From NCBI RefSeq assembly GCF_036588685.1, contig NC_086386.1, positions 20,170,931-20,234,930 of the forward strand: DNA of 64,000 bases, in the 5' to 3' direction. Below are positions 32,946-42,900 of the stretch, in pieces. The position numbers were made by a program, and so were the translations under genes. Position 1 is the stretch's first letter, and each line of letters opens with the position of its first letter. Origin of the DNA: Mytilus trossulus (Eukaryota > Mollusca > Bivalvia > Mytilida > Mytilidae). The notes beneath the pieces are model-generated. The model was not told the DNA's origin. It saw nothing but the letters and a program-made list of their open reading frames with translations, and searched no databases.

Positions 32946-33428
32946 TTGAGAGATTATGCACTTGACAAAGGAGGTACTAATACATTTTCTCCAATATACA
33001 GACTTGTCAGTATAATTTGTGATGTAGTTTTTTTCCGTCTCTTTAAACCAGTAAGATCGGAACCTTTACATGAGGAAAAGAGGAAATTCCTTCTTGTTCA
33101 CTTTAAAAATAGAGGAATTGATGCAATCAACATCAGCAACGTTTTACATCACAAGGAGGTAACATCTAGAATTCCTATTTATTTTCAAAATCATTCTGTT
33201 CCTATTGTACCCTACAGTTACACCAAAACCATTGCACCCAAAATATTTAACTATAAACAAGCATTACAGGACCTTGATTTAGAACAATACCTAAAAAAAC
33301 CTCTGACATGTGACTGTTCCAACTCGCCTTACAATTACAGCCCCTCTGGCCATGTTATTACTGGGGATCTAAACATCCTAAGTTTAGAGAACCCCAACAC
33401 ATCAATTGGAACCATAACTTCAAAATAA
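32946..33428 (+). CDS. Linker/N-terminal reverse transcriptase region of the Penelope-like element (fragment)
   Basis: The frame reads RDYALDKGGTNTFSPIYRLV early and ends near ITGDLNILSLENPNTS. The GHVITGDLNI block resembles a conserved segment ahead of the polymerase domain in this retroelement class. The preceding 32850-32945 bases continue the same protein upstream of the first ATG in this frame (DDLLSYLHHPLGLHYI). The stop at 33426-33428 breaks the link to the next frame by a single-codon or indel change. Confidence 0.55.
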   Translation: MRDYALDKGGTNTFSPIYRLVSIICDVVFFRLFKPVRSEPLHEEKRKFLLVHFKNRGIDAINISNVLHHKEVTSRIPIYFQNHSVPIVPYSYTKTIAPKIFNYKQALQDLDLEQYLKKPLTCDCSNSPYNYSPSGHVITGDLNILSLENPNTSIGTITSK

Positions 33429-33437
33429 TTAATTGAG

Positions 33438-34139
33438 AACTACGCCAGAGCATGGGCTAAGCGAGAAGAAGTTCAACTGGACACTTTTTCAGAATGGGTC
33501 AAAACAATCAGGTCTCTGATAAAACGTCGCATTCATAAGTTGAAAAACTTAGTGAATGATCGACCTAAGTCCATTTTCAGTGACAAAGAGGCTGTAAAAT
33601 GTCTATCATCTCTTCAAGATAAGTATGTTGTTGTTCCTGCGGACAAAGCTTCAAATAATATTGTCTTTGTATGTAAATCATATTACTATGAGTGTCTTAT
33701 AAAAGAATTAGGAATAAATGAACACTTAGGTAATCCCACATACAAAAACATATCATTTGACAAGAATGAGATTTTGGCGAATCATAAGTCCTTCATGGCT
33801 TCAATGAACATTGCATTGAACAACAAATTGGAAGACTTACCTTGTTTGTATTGGATACCTAAACTTCACAAAATTCCGTACAAACAACGGTACATTGCCG
33901 GCTCTTCTGCTTGTTCTACTAAAGAATTGTCCATTAGATTGACTAAAATTCTGTCCGCAGTTAAAGAGAGTCTTCAGATATACTGTGAAACTGTTTACTC
34001 ACGTAGTGGTATTAACCATATGTGGATTCTGAAAAATTCTAAAGAACTTCTGGATAATTTTAAACTCGGTCTTTTTCTGAAATTAGTTCTATTAAAACTT
34101 TTGATTTTTCAACCTTGTATACAACCATTCCCCATGTGA
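33438..34139 (+). CDS. Reverse transcriptase, N-terminal half (fragment)
   Basis: Reading starts after the break with ENYARAWAKREEVQ, then LSSLQDKYVVVPADKASNNI, LYWIPKLHKIPYKQRYIAGS and STKELSIRLTKILSAVKE. These are standard finger-subdomain motifs of Penelope-type reverse transcriptases. The VPADKASN and PKLHKxP blocks are diagnostic. The frame is lost near 34090, just before motif A (FDFSTLYTTIPH, which begins in the next frame), and ends at a stop at 34139. Confidence 0.75.
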   Translation, partial: NYARAWAKREEVQLDTFSEWVKTIRSLIKRRIHKLKNLVNDRPKSIFSDKEAVKCLSSLQDKYVVVPADKASNNIVFVCKSYYYECLIKELGINEHLGNPTYKNISFDKNEILANHKSFMASMNIALNNKLEDLPCLYWIPKLHKIPYKQRYIAGSSACSTKELSIRLTKILSAVKESLQIYCETVYSRSGINHMWILKNSKELLDNFKLGLFLKLVLLKLLIFQPCIQPFPM

Positions 34140-34969
34140 AATTGAAAAACCGTCTAAAAGAAATAATCCACAATGCTTTTCATCATAAAAATGGTAGCAT
34201 AAGCTATAAATTTATCATTTTGGGATACCATAAGGCATATTTTGTTAATAAGGAACACAAGGGTAAAACATACCACACAGAGGAACAAGTGATCAGTATG
34301 CTGGAGTTTCTTATTGACAACATATTTGTTGAATTTGGAGGTAGACTTTTTCAACAAATTGTCGGCATTCCTATGGGAACGAACTGTGCGCATCTCCTTG
34401 CCGACCTCTTCTTATTTTCATATGAATCGGAGTTCCTTCAGACACTTGTCAAAAACAAGAAGATCAAAGAAGCCAGGTTATTTAATTTCACTTTCAGATA
34501 TATTCATGATGTTCTTTCCATTAACAATCCGAACTTTTCTGATTGGATTCCATTAATATACCCACCAGAACTAGAAATTAAAGAGACCACAGACACGGCT
34601 TCCGCCGCCTCATTCTTAGACTTATACCTCGAATTTGACATACACAGTCATCTCAGTACCAGAATCTATGACAAACGAGACGATTTTAATTTTGAAATTA
34701 TCAATTTCCCCCACCTTAGTAGTAATATACCAACTTCACCTGCATATGGAATATATATTTCCCAACTTATTAGGTATTCAAGAGCTTGCAGCTCCTATTC
34801 AGACTTTGTAAAACGTCACCAGTGTCTGAGCAGAAAGTTGATGAACCAGGGGTATGTCAAAGAACGTCTCGTCCTTTTTCTAAAAAAGATCATCGAAAGA
34901 TACCCAGAACTTGTTGATAAATATTCCGTATCAACTTCACAAATAATACAAGATGGTCTTGAAGTATAG
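34115..34969 (+). CDS. Reverse transcriptase, catalytic half (fragment with mutated motif C)
   Basis: Begins at the end of motif A (LYTTIPH), continues with MLEFLIDNIFVEFGGRLFQQ, motif B (GIPMGTNCAHLLADLFL) and motif C (FRYIHDVLSI). Motif C carries H where the second-from-last catalytic aspartate of YIDD belongs, which should abolish metal binding. The C-terminal PTSPAYGIYISQLIRYSRAC and an end at DGLEV are typical. The stop at 34969 is followed by the element's 3' tail. Confidence 0.8.
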   Translation: MYTTIPHVKLKNRLKEIIHNAFHHKNGSISYKFIILGYHKAYFVNKEHKGKTYHTEEQVISMLEFLIDNIFVEFGGRLFQQIVGIPMGTNCAHLLADLFLFSYESEFLQTLVKNKKIKEARLFNFTFRYIHDVLSINNPNFSDWIPLIYPPELEIKETTDTASAASFLDLYLEFDIHSHLSTRIYDKRDDFNFEIINFPHLSSNIPTSPAYGIYISQLIRYSRACSSYSDFVKRHQCLSRKLMNQGYVKERLVLFLKKIIERYPELVDKYSVSTSQIIQDGLEV

Positions 34970-35870
34970 ACTTTGCGTACTGACGTTTGTTATCATCGTA
35001 ATTAAGTATTATAGTATTCTTTTATATGTCTTTTTTAGATATTCATTTGAAGTGACTCTGTGGTTATGTAAAACCACGTACTTTAAACGGCAAAATTATT
35101 TCATTCATTGATATTACTTTTACTTAAGGATCTTGACATACTAAGAATGACAAAACTATTTTATTCAATAATACTACTTTTTCTGTTTAGTCAGTTTTTT
35201 ATGATATACATTTGACATGAAACTGTACTTATGTATCCCGTCATACTTTGAACCATTCCATTTTTTTATTTATTATTATCACTTTTACTGTAAAGTCTGA
35301 TTTTTGTTATATCTACTTTACGTGAGTCTGCATTTATGTATGCCTTCATACGACAAAATTATTTTTATGTCTTCCTGTGCAAATTTCAAACGCGCAATTT
35401 TACACCAGTAATGAAAACCTTCTTTCATTTATGGGTAGCCTTTACATAGTTAAATTCAGCCGTATAAGAAAAGTAAAATGAGAATGTTAAATTTGATGTA
35501 TGCCTTTTTGTGCTTCTTTGTTACATTTGTTGTTTATGTAGTGATATTAAGATGAGAACACAATATTGACTGTTGTACCCCTATTTTTGACATTTTTACT
35601 CTTTGATTATGTTTGTTTTGTTGATGCATCGTTGACAATGTAATGGAATTTGATGCGACTGTCATACAAGTGAGAGGTTTAGCTAGCTATAAAACCAGGT
35701 TCAATCCACCATTTTCTACATTAGAAAATGCCTGTACCAAGTCAGGAATATAACAGTTGTTATCCATTCGTTTGATGTGTTTGGACTTTTGATTTTGCCT
35801 TTTGATTTTTGATTTTCCTTTTTGAATTTTCCTTTTTGAGTTCAGTATTTTTGTGTTTTTACTTTTTACT
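34970..35870 (+). mobile_element. 3' tail of the Penelope-like element (family P reference copy)
   Basis: Non-coding sequence directly after the reverse transcriptase stop. Landmarks: CTTCTTTGTTACATTTGTTG, GACTGTTGTACCCCTATTTT, GAGGTTTAGCTAGCTATAAA, TGCCTGTACCAAGTCAGGAA and TTCGTTTGATGTGTTTGGAC. Pieces recur at 36190-36780 and 54060-54640 (plus), and at 1065, 10485, 16875, 58845 and 61575 (minus). This identifies those otherwise anonymous repeats as Penelope debris. Confidence 0.75.
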
Positions 35871-35879
35871 TTGACAACT

Positions 35880-36780
35880 CGATTAAGGTATTTTCTTAAC
35901 GTAGACGAGACGATTTCTATTTTTAATCATGAAGTACCCCTATGATAGAAGCAAAAAACATTCATTTGCATATTGGATACAAAATTTCCAACTCTGTCGG
36001 TAATCAAAAGCTTGCAGCTGCTAGTCCTACGTTATAAATGTCACCAGTGCCTGAGAAGAAAATTGATGATCTACGGTTATGTGTATGAACGTTTCACCCT
36101 GTTCCTACAAAAAGTTACTCAGAAGGTTACAAGACCTTGTTAAAATATATTCTGTATAAACTTAAAGATACATGATGGTCTTGAAGTAAACATACTAGGT
36201 ACTGCAGTAACTTATTTGTCATCTTAATAACGTGTTATGGTGTTCTTTTATGTGTCTTTATATAGTATTAGCCTTAATTGTTAAATGCATTGTTTTGTTG
36301 TAACCTTTTAGCGTTGCTTAGTACTTATGCCGTCCGCCATGTTTTGTTGTGCTGTGGTATTTTTTTATAATCTTGACTTTCTTTTGACATCTGCATTGTC
36401 TATATGCCATTTTGTTTTTCTTTGATGACATATTTGTGTGTTTTATATGTTTTATATCGATAAAGATTATAAAACAATGTGACTGCTGTACTCCTATTTT
36501 GAAATTTTTACCTACAATGTCTGTTTGTTTTGTTCATACATTGTAGTCAATATAAGGGAATTTAATGTGATTGTCATTAAAGTGAGAGTATGTACCTTTA
36601 AAATAAGGTTTAACCCCACCATCGTCTACATGAGGAAATGCTTTTTCCAAGTCTATAAATATGACAGTTGCTTTTCATTTATTTGATGTGGTTGAGATTT
36701 TTAATTTGCCATTTGATCATAGACTTTTATAATTTGAATTTGCCGTAGAGCTCGGCATTATTGATAGTTTTCGTTTTGTT
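35880..36780 (+). mobile_element. 5'-truncated tandem copy of the same Penelope-like element
   Basis: Starts inside the reverse transcriptase with GACGAGACGATTTCTATTTT, which matches 34676 onward (after the motif C region). It runs through a degenerate SKACSS-type block, AGTGCCTGAGAAGAAAATTG, GATGGTCTTGAAGTAAACAT (the old C-terminus) and then a second copy of the 3' tail to about 36780. It sits head-to-tail directly behind the first copy. Penelope elements are known for such partial tandem arrangements. Confidence 0.75.
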
Positions 36781-37370
36781 TCGTGCACCATAGTGTATTG
36801 CTTTTTTTCAATGATCGGTAGTAATTAAAGAAAACTGGAATGTCAGTGTTACATCCAAAAATTCAGTAAATGCATATACATTTTGTTGATAAATAAGTCA
36901 AGGGTTTACGTATATATTGAATACAAATTGATGCATACAAACAATCATATCAAATACACAGTATTTATAAAACAAATTCAAAGGATACATAGGAACAACA
37001 AAAATAAACCAAATGACAACAATGACAGATAAGATATATACTTTGTATTAAGATGTCACTTGAAAGGGGTAACAACGATCAAATAAATCAATTTAAAGGT
37101 CGTCTGTATACAGAAACTGTTTGATTTGAAGTTTAAAGAGTAACCAAAGAATATAATTCATAAACATAAAAAATAGATATGTGTAATTACATTAATTTAG
37201 AATATTCATTCAAAAATAAATTTCAGAATGCGCACACCACACATATGTTAGTCATACTCAAATTGATACAAGTACATGCTAAAGAGTAAACGTCTGATTC
37301 TAGAACATAAAGCTAAGTTAAACACAGATTCATTAATAAAAGATTCATAAAAATTACAGGTTACAATATA
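36781..37370. other. No gene recognised
   Basis: AT-rich spacer with no frame or paired repeat that I can support. Confidence 0.4.
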
Positions 37371-37374
37371 CTGT

Positions 37375-37495
37375 GCGTGATTTTCTCGATGTGTTGAAGA
37401 CCAATTGATGGCCTTCGGCTGTAGTCTGGTCTTTTATCGGGTTTGATTTCTTTTTGACATGTTCCCCATTTCCATCCCCAATTTTACAATGTATT
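37375..37495 (-). repeat. Dispersed repeat family M, minus-strand copy
   Basis: AAGACCAATTGATGGCCTTC, GGCTGTAGTCTGGTC and GACATGTTCCCCATTTCCAT are the reverse complement of the family M head at 47275. The minus-strand frame 37354-37554 lies on it and is not a gene. Confidence 0.55.
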
Positions 37496-38549
37496 GTTAA
37501 AATCCCACGCGCACTAAAGCACTTACTTTTATACTGCTGCTTATTAACATTCAACCTAACGCGATTATTAGTAATGAAGCATGTTTGTGAAATAATCTTT
37601 GCCAGGTGTACTCGAGATCAATGTTTTAAGTCAAACAAATACAATCTTGAAAGTCGCGAAAAAACTAACATGTCCTTACAAAAAACGTACTTTTTCTGTT
37701 TGTGTCAAAAAAAAAAAAACGTTAAAGGCACAAATCGTGATTCCTGATTTTTTCAATTGGCTTTTCTTCAAATAATTACGATTAATTACAATACACTTTT
37801 GTTCACTTTTGCCGGAAAACTAGCAATCATGCTTTACGAAGAGACAAACAAAGAATCTTAGCAGGTTACTGAATCATTTGACCTCGCAAACATTATATCG
37901 GCACTTTCTATTATTGCAATAAATTTACTTGTGACATACTGGACTTTTTAAAACTATGTATATCGTTTTCATCTGTGAAACGGATATTCCATAACGGTCA
38001 ACCAACTCGTGAAGACTTCCGTAAAATTTACGAAAGGGATGATTTCAACCTCACAAGCGTACCAGTATTTATTACATGCATCTGAGGGTAACGTGTTCAA
38101 TCTTAACAACAAAAAAATAATCATTAGATATCGAGCTTATAAATGTTGTTTTGCATATATAGATTGCGAAGCTAGATACAAAACTATTGAAAAAAAGGTT
38201 AATAAGAATTAAAAAAAAAAAAAAAATCCTAAAAAATGCTCATCTTGTGTTCATTGTATATATAGAAAATCCTTTATTAAACATGAATATTCTTTTGGTA
38301 CATTGTAGTCTTTTGACAAAAATGAAAAAGGACAAGAAGGTCGAGTGATATGACACCATAATGATATATATCTTGACTTGTTATTTCAAGTACCAAATAA
38401 CTAGCATTTATGTCTTATGATACTTCTAGTTAAAGAAAGTTAAATATGTTTTATATACCTGAAAGGGTGAGTAATATGATAAAACACGCGTTCATTGATC
38501 ATCTTAAATACACTTATTAGTCTTAAATTAAAATAAAAAATCTAAGCTA
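37496..38549. other. No gene recognised
   Basis: Plus-strand frames at 37454-37747 and 38009-38212 (about 97 and 67 codons) show no domain, no splice partners and no second copy. A run of 17 A residues follows the second one. Confidence 0.4.
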
Positions 38550-38554
38550 TTGTA

Positions 38555-38790
38555 TAATAAAATTGAAAATTGAAATGGGAAATATGTCAAATTAAAGAGA
38601 CAACAACCCGACCATAGGACAGACGACAGCAGAATGATCACCAACAGGTCTTCAATGCAATGTGAATTTCCCGCACTCGGAAGCATCCTTCAGCTGACCC
38701 CTAAACAAATATATATTCTAGTTCAGTGATAATAAACGCCATATCAAACTCTAAATTGTACACAAGAAACTGAAATTAAAAATAATACAA
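38555..38790 (+). repeat. Dispersed repeat family M
   Basis: Starts AAAATTGAAAATTGAAATGG, then GAGACAACAACCCGACC, CTTCAATGCAATGTGAATTTCC and CCTTCAGCTGACCCCTAAAC. It ends TTGTACACAAGAAACTGAAA. More conserved copies are at 47275 and 60470. Confidence 0.65.
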
Positions 38791-38998
38791 GACGAAATAA
38801 GTTGTCTTGTACTTTAATTCACCGATAGCTTTTCTGTGTGACCTGAACCACGGGACCTTTTGGCTAGCACTAAATAGAGTAAGTGGAAGAAGAATCGTGA
38901 TGATAGAAAAGGTCATAAGTGGAAATTTATAGTGTTTATTGATAATATAAAAGCTAGTTTAATACCCTTAACCATTAACAATCTTAATTGCGAAGTGC

Positions 38999-39112
38999 AT
39001 GTGTCATGTGTAATATTGTTTGTCTTTTTGTTTTTTTCATTTTTAGCCATGGCGTTGTCAGTTTGTTTAAATTTATGAGTTTGACTGTCCCTTTGGTATC
39101 TTTCGTCCCCCC
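38999..39112 (+). mobile_element. Penelope-like tail fragment (family Q)
   Basis: TAATATTGTTTGTCTTTTTG, ATTTTTAGCCATGGCGTTGTC and GACTGTCCCTTTGGTATCTTTC match the tail fragments at 12127, 24213, 44320 and 46512. Confidence 0.6.
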
Positions 39113-39695
39113 TTTTTAATCACCAGATAAGGTTTTTAGTACATGAAATATAACTTGTCGATAATATGAATTATGAATTTGAATTAGATGTATAAAATCG
39201 TGCATAGAGCTGGACTTTATGCATTGGTTTATTTACGTTATTTATAATTTCCACAATGAAAATCTAAATGATTTAACAGATTATATCTTCGTACAAAAAT
39301 CCCTCTTTAAATTACATAAAATTAGTATCGTGTAAGAAACAATGTCTTTTAACTAGTCTACATAGACATCGAATTACATAAAAGTTCATTTTTAAAGTCG
39401 GTTCACCTGAATTATCAGTAATATAAGCTCTGTAAGACTTTTAACCGACACAAATAATAATTTGCGGTGACCTTTTTAAAAGCCTACAAAAGTTTGCACA
39501 CACAACCACTGGACTGATAATTAACATTTGTTAGAGATTTTTAAATTTAACAATTTCATATAGTAACACTATACATTTTAAAAAACTAATGTTGTTTGAC
39601 ACACTATTCTAATTACTACATAATTACAGCACACATTCTTTTTATGTACAGAAATCAAGTGATCATCTCAAATGTGAAGTGCTTCAGTATGAAAT

Positions 39696-39703
39696 TATAA
39701 AAA
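39696..39703 (+). promoter_or_regulatory. Candidate TATA box of the EGF-domain gene
   Basis: TATAAAAA lies about 72-79 bases before the start codon at 39775, placing a transcription start near 39725. AT-rich DNA gives many such strings; position relative to the first exon is the only support. Confidence 0.35.
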
Positions 39704-39774
39704 CATAATTCGGACTCGGGGATCTATTGTCCGAAACGTTACAGTGCTAAATTATTTCCAGTTTTGTGGTAGAT

Positions 39775-39905
39775 ATGAGAGCGTTTTTGCAGTTCATTTT
39801 ATTCTCGTATTTTATAAGGTGTTCTTTATGCTGGTGGATAGGAGGATCGGAAGAGCCACCTGAAACAGGATATGCTGGTTATACTGGACCTCTAGGGGAA
39901 GGAAA
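39775..39905 (+). CDS. Exon 1: signal peptide
   Basis: MRAFLQFILFSYFIRCSLC has a charged start and hydrophobic core, with cleavage likely after the cysteine near residue 19. It ends with GYAGYTGPLGEGK. The donor is AAA|GTATGT, phase 2. Confidence 0.8.
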
Positions 39906-42900
39906 GTATGTATAACTATTTCCGTTTGGTATTTTATTTTAACAATAAAGCAGTAATCATTTTTTTTCTAAGTATAGCTTTTTGTAATAGGCCTAAAAAT
40001 ATTAGGCCTTTATAAAATATTGAAAACAACACGTTATTAATTTCTTGCGTCCGAAGCGCTTTTCTGGATTTACCTTCATCACGAACGCTCAAAGCCAAAC
40101 ATTTGAAATCCGAAGATGTATAAGTACCGAAACCTTTGAAGAGCTGTATGTAAAAAAATACCTAAAATAACAGCCAAATTCATCTAAAGCCAACTTTGCC
40201 TGAGGGAGTTGAAACCTTAGTTTCTTAATAATTTATAAATTTATAAACGGACAATTTTAGTAAAGTTTGTTAAATCATGTCAGTACCGAAATAATAGTTG
40301 TACCGATATAAAATGTCTTTGAGATAAGCATTATATGGGTTGCTTTTTTAAATTTTACATAAATTTTCGGATAACATCGTGCGTTTCTTCAACGTCAGTT
40401 TCTTGAAGTTTTTGATGTGTTAACATATTTCATATCTTTTGTCCTTTTGATCATGTTTGTTTATGCTAAATATAGTCTTTGTTCTCTATAAAACACTGTA
40501 GATTCCTTTAAGAGTCTGCATATATTTTTTTATTCAATTAGATCTTTATATAAATTTAAATTGTTCATTTAAATTTTCGCCATTTTGGTTTCATGTTACC
40601 ATCGAATAGCGATTTTTTTTTAATCTTGTAAATTTCATCGACATGAGGTTTGAACATTAGATAAAAATTAAATAAACAAGACAAGTTCTATTAGTTATGG
40701 TTACTTTTTTCATTCCTTTGTCATATGATGCAAACATGCTATTAATATTGAGACGGCAATTATGTGTGAAGAACATATTTTCTCAGATATGTTAGTTTTA
40801 TTTTCGATTTTTTCCCCATTTGACCCACACTCTCCTTAAAAAAGGATAAACATTGGGGTTTGAAATGAATTACCTGACCTTGTAAGATATTAATAACCTT
40901 TGCCCAAGACAAAAAAAGTGAAAATTTTGCAAAACAAAATATGCAGGAAATTATTGTGTACAAAGGGACGAATTTAGCATTGGTAGCAATAGATAAAAAA
41001 GGAATAGTTAACCTGGATCGTCATTGAATATGAAATAGTTGTCTTTTTCGTCATTGTTTTTTTTAAAATTTTAACCACCAGACTCCTTTTTTTTCTTATA
41101 TTTAAAGAATAATAAGAATTCGGATTGAGCAGCGAAAGGGGGATTTTTTTTATCAGAAATCTGCAGTTTGATGGACAACATGTATATATCTATCCTGTTT
41201 AATTTATCTATTACACTTATAACCAGACAAGAAAATGAATTCAAGATCCACACCTCAAATCTCAAATCACCTAGTGAATAAACTGGCAGAAAAATACGGA
41301 GTTTTCTTCATCAAAATTTAAAAAAAAGTATAAATTTCCCATGCAAAGCTTTGCTGCTGTATATCATTTTGTCCACTTATTTGATATTATTTCATATCGG
41401 TTAAAAATAAGCTTCTCTTACTGGATAAAAAGAGGCCACCTGACATTCATTAATCTTCAGTAATTAATTCCAGCGGTCACTAACAGAACAAAAGTTTTAA
41501 ACGGACCGGAAAACCGGTCATTAACAATAACTTTTACATGATAAGGACCGATGGGGCGTGGTTTGTCTATTTGAGTGACGTAACGTTATAAAACGCAATC
41601 GCGATTCAGACTTGTTTACATTTGACAGTTGGGAAGATGGAAGAATCGTCTGCTACTGCAGACAACTATAATGAACGTTTTGCAATACTTTCTGAAGCTG
41701 ACAGAGATAAACTTCTCAGCAACAAGAATTCCGAGGGCACCAAAGCAGCAACAAAATATGCAGTCAAGACTTTTCATGACTATTGCATGGCAGCGGCGAA
41801 CTATCAGACGATCGTGGCCATTGACCTGCTTCCCGACAATGCTCTTGATCAACTACTTGAAAAGTTCTATCCATCACTAAGAAACAAGAATGGAGAAAAG
41901 TATGCTGTCCAAAGCTTGAGGTCAATACGAGCCGGCATTCAAAGGTAGTTACACTCTAGTTGCATTATGAATGTTTACTGTTTGCCTGTCTGGAACTTTA
42001 TATATATTTGTGCAAGTGCATTTTTTTATAGATAATTATGTTACTTTGTGTGTTGATAATTTTAAATATCAATGCATTCCAAACCCGAATTAATTTGTTA
42101 ACATGTTCTCCAGGCACGTTCTTTTAATTGTCTGGGTAGATATATCAACAAGAAGATGTAGTATGATTGCCAATGAAACAACTCTCCTCAAAATTACACA
42201 AAAATTGACAACAATGAGCAAATCCCATACCCCATAGTCAGCTTTAAAGTCCCTGATTCTTGTGGGTGTACACTGCAACTTAATTTTAATAACTAGCTTT
42301 AATTCATGTACTTTTTACATATACTATAATCATGATAAATGTCAAAATGTAGTGAAATGTATGTGTATTTATATGTGTCATTTATTTTTCAGGTACTACA
42401 CTGAACCACCACGTAGACGTGAGATCAATATTATCAGTGGTGAAAATTTTAACCGTAGTAAGGCTATGTTTGAGGCTGCTTGTATAGACTTGAAAAAAAG
42501 TGGACTTGGTGATGTAACACACAAACCTGTGATTCATGATGAAGATATGGCAAAGATATCTGCCTATTTCAAAACTTGGAAAACAGATTCCGTAGTCCTT
42601 ATCAGAAAGGTTTGGTTTGATCTTATGATGTTTTGCTGCCGTAGAGGAAGGGAAGGACTGAGAGAACTTTCCAAAACTTCCTATGTTGTTGATAGTGATG
42701 GATTGGGTCAAAAATACATTAAAAAAATGGATCAGAATTGACAAAAAATCATCGCACTGATGTAGAGGATTCGTCGGGTGGCGTAATTTATGAAGAAAAG
42801 GATAGCAACTTGTGTCCAGTTGCTTCTTACACTTATTATTTAGGGAAATTAAATAATAAATGTGATGTACTTTTTCAGCGTCCGCGACCAAATTACCATA

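Larger units (their letters stand above)
31830..34969 (+). mobile_element. Penelope-like retroelement with GIY-YIG upstream of the reverse transcriptase (dead)
   Basis: One element read through several frames. The order is an N-terminal region of unknown function (31854-32306); a cysteine pair TCKTC just ahead of a GIY-YIG endonuclease (32285-32857); a linker (about 32850-33428) that includes KIFNYK and GHVITGDLNI blocks; then the reverse transcriptase (33450-34969). In classical Penelope elements GIY-YIG follows the reverse transcriptase. The permuted order fits the Naiad/Chlamys-type clade. Breaks lie at about 32285-32306, 32850-32870, 33428 and 34090-34139, and motif C reads YIHD instead of YIDD. 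The element cannot encode one continuous active protein. Confidence 0.85.
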
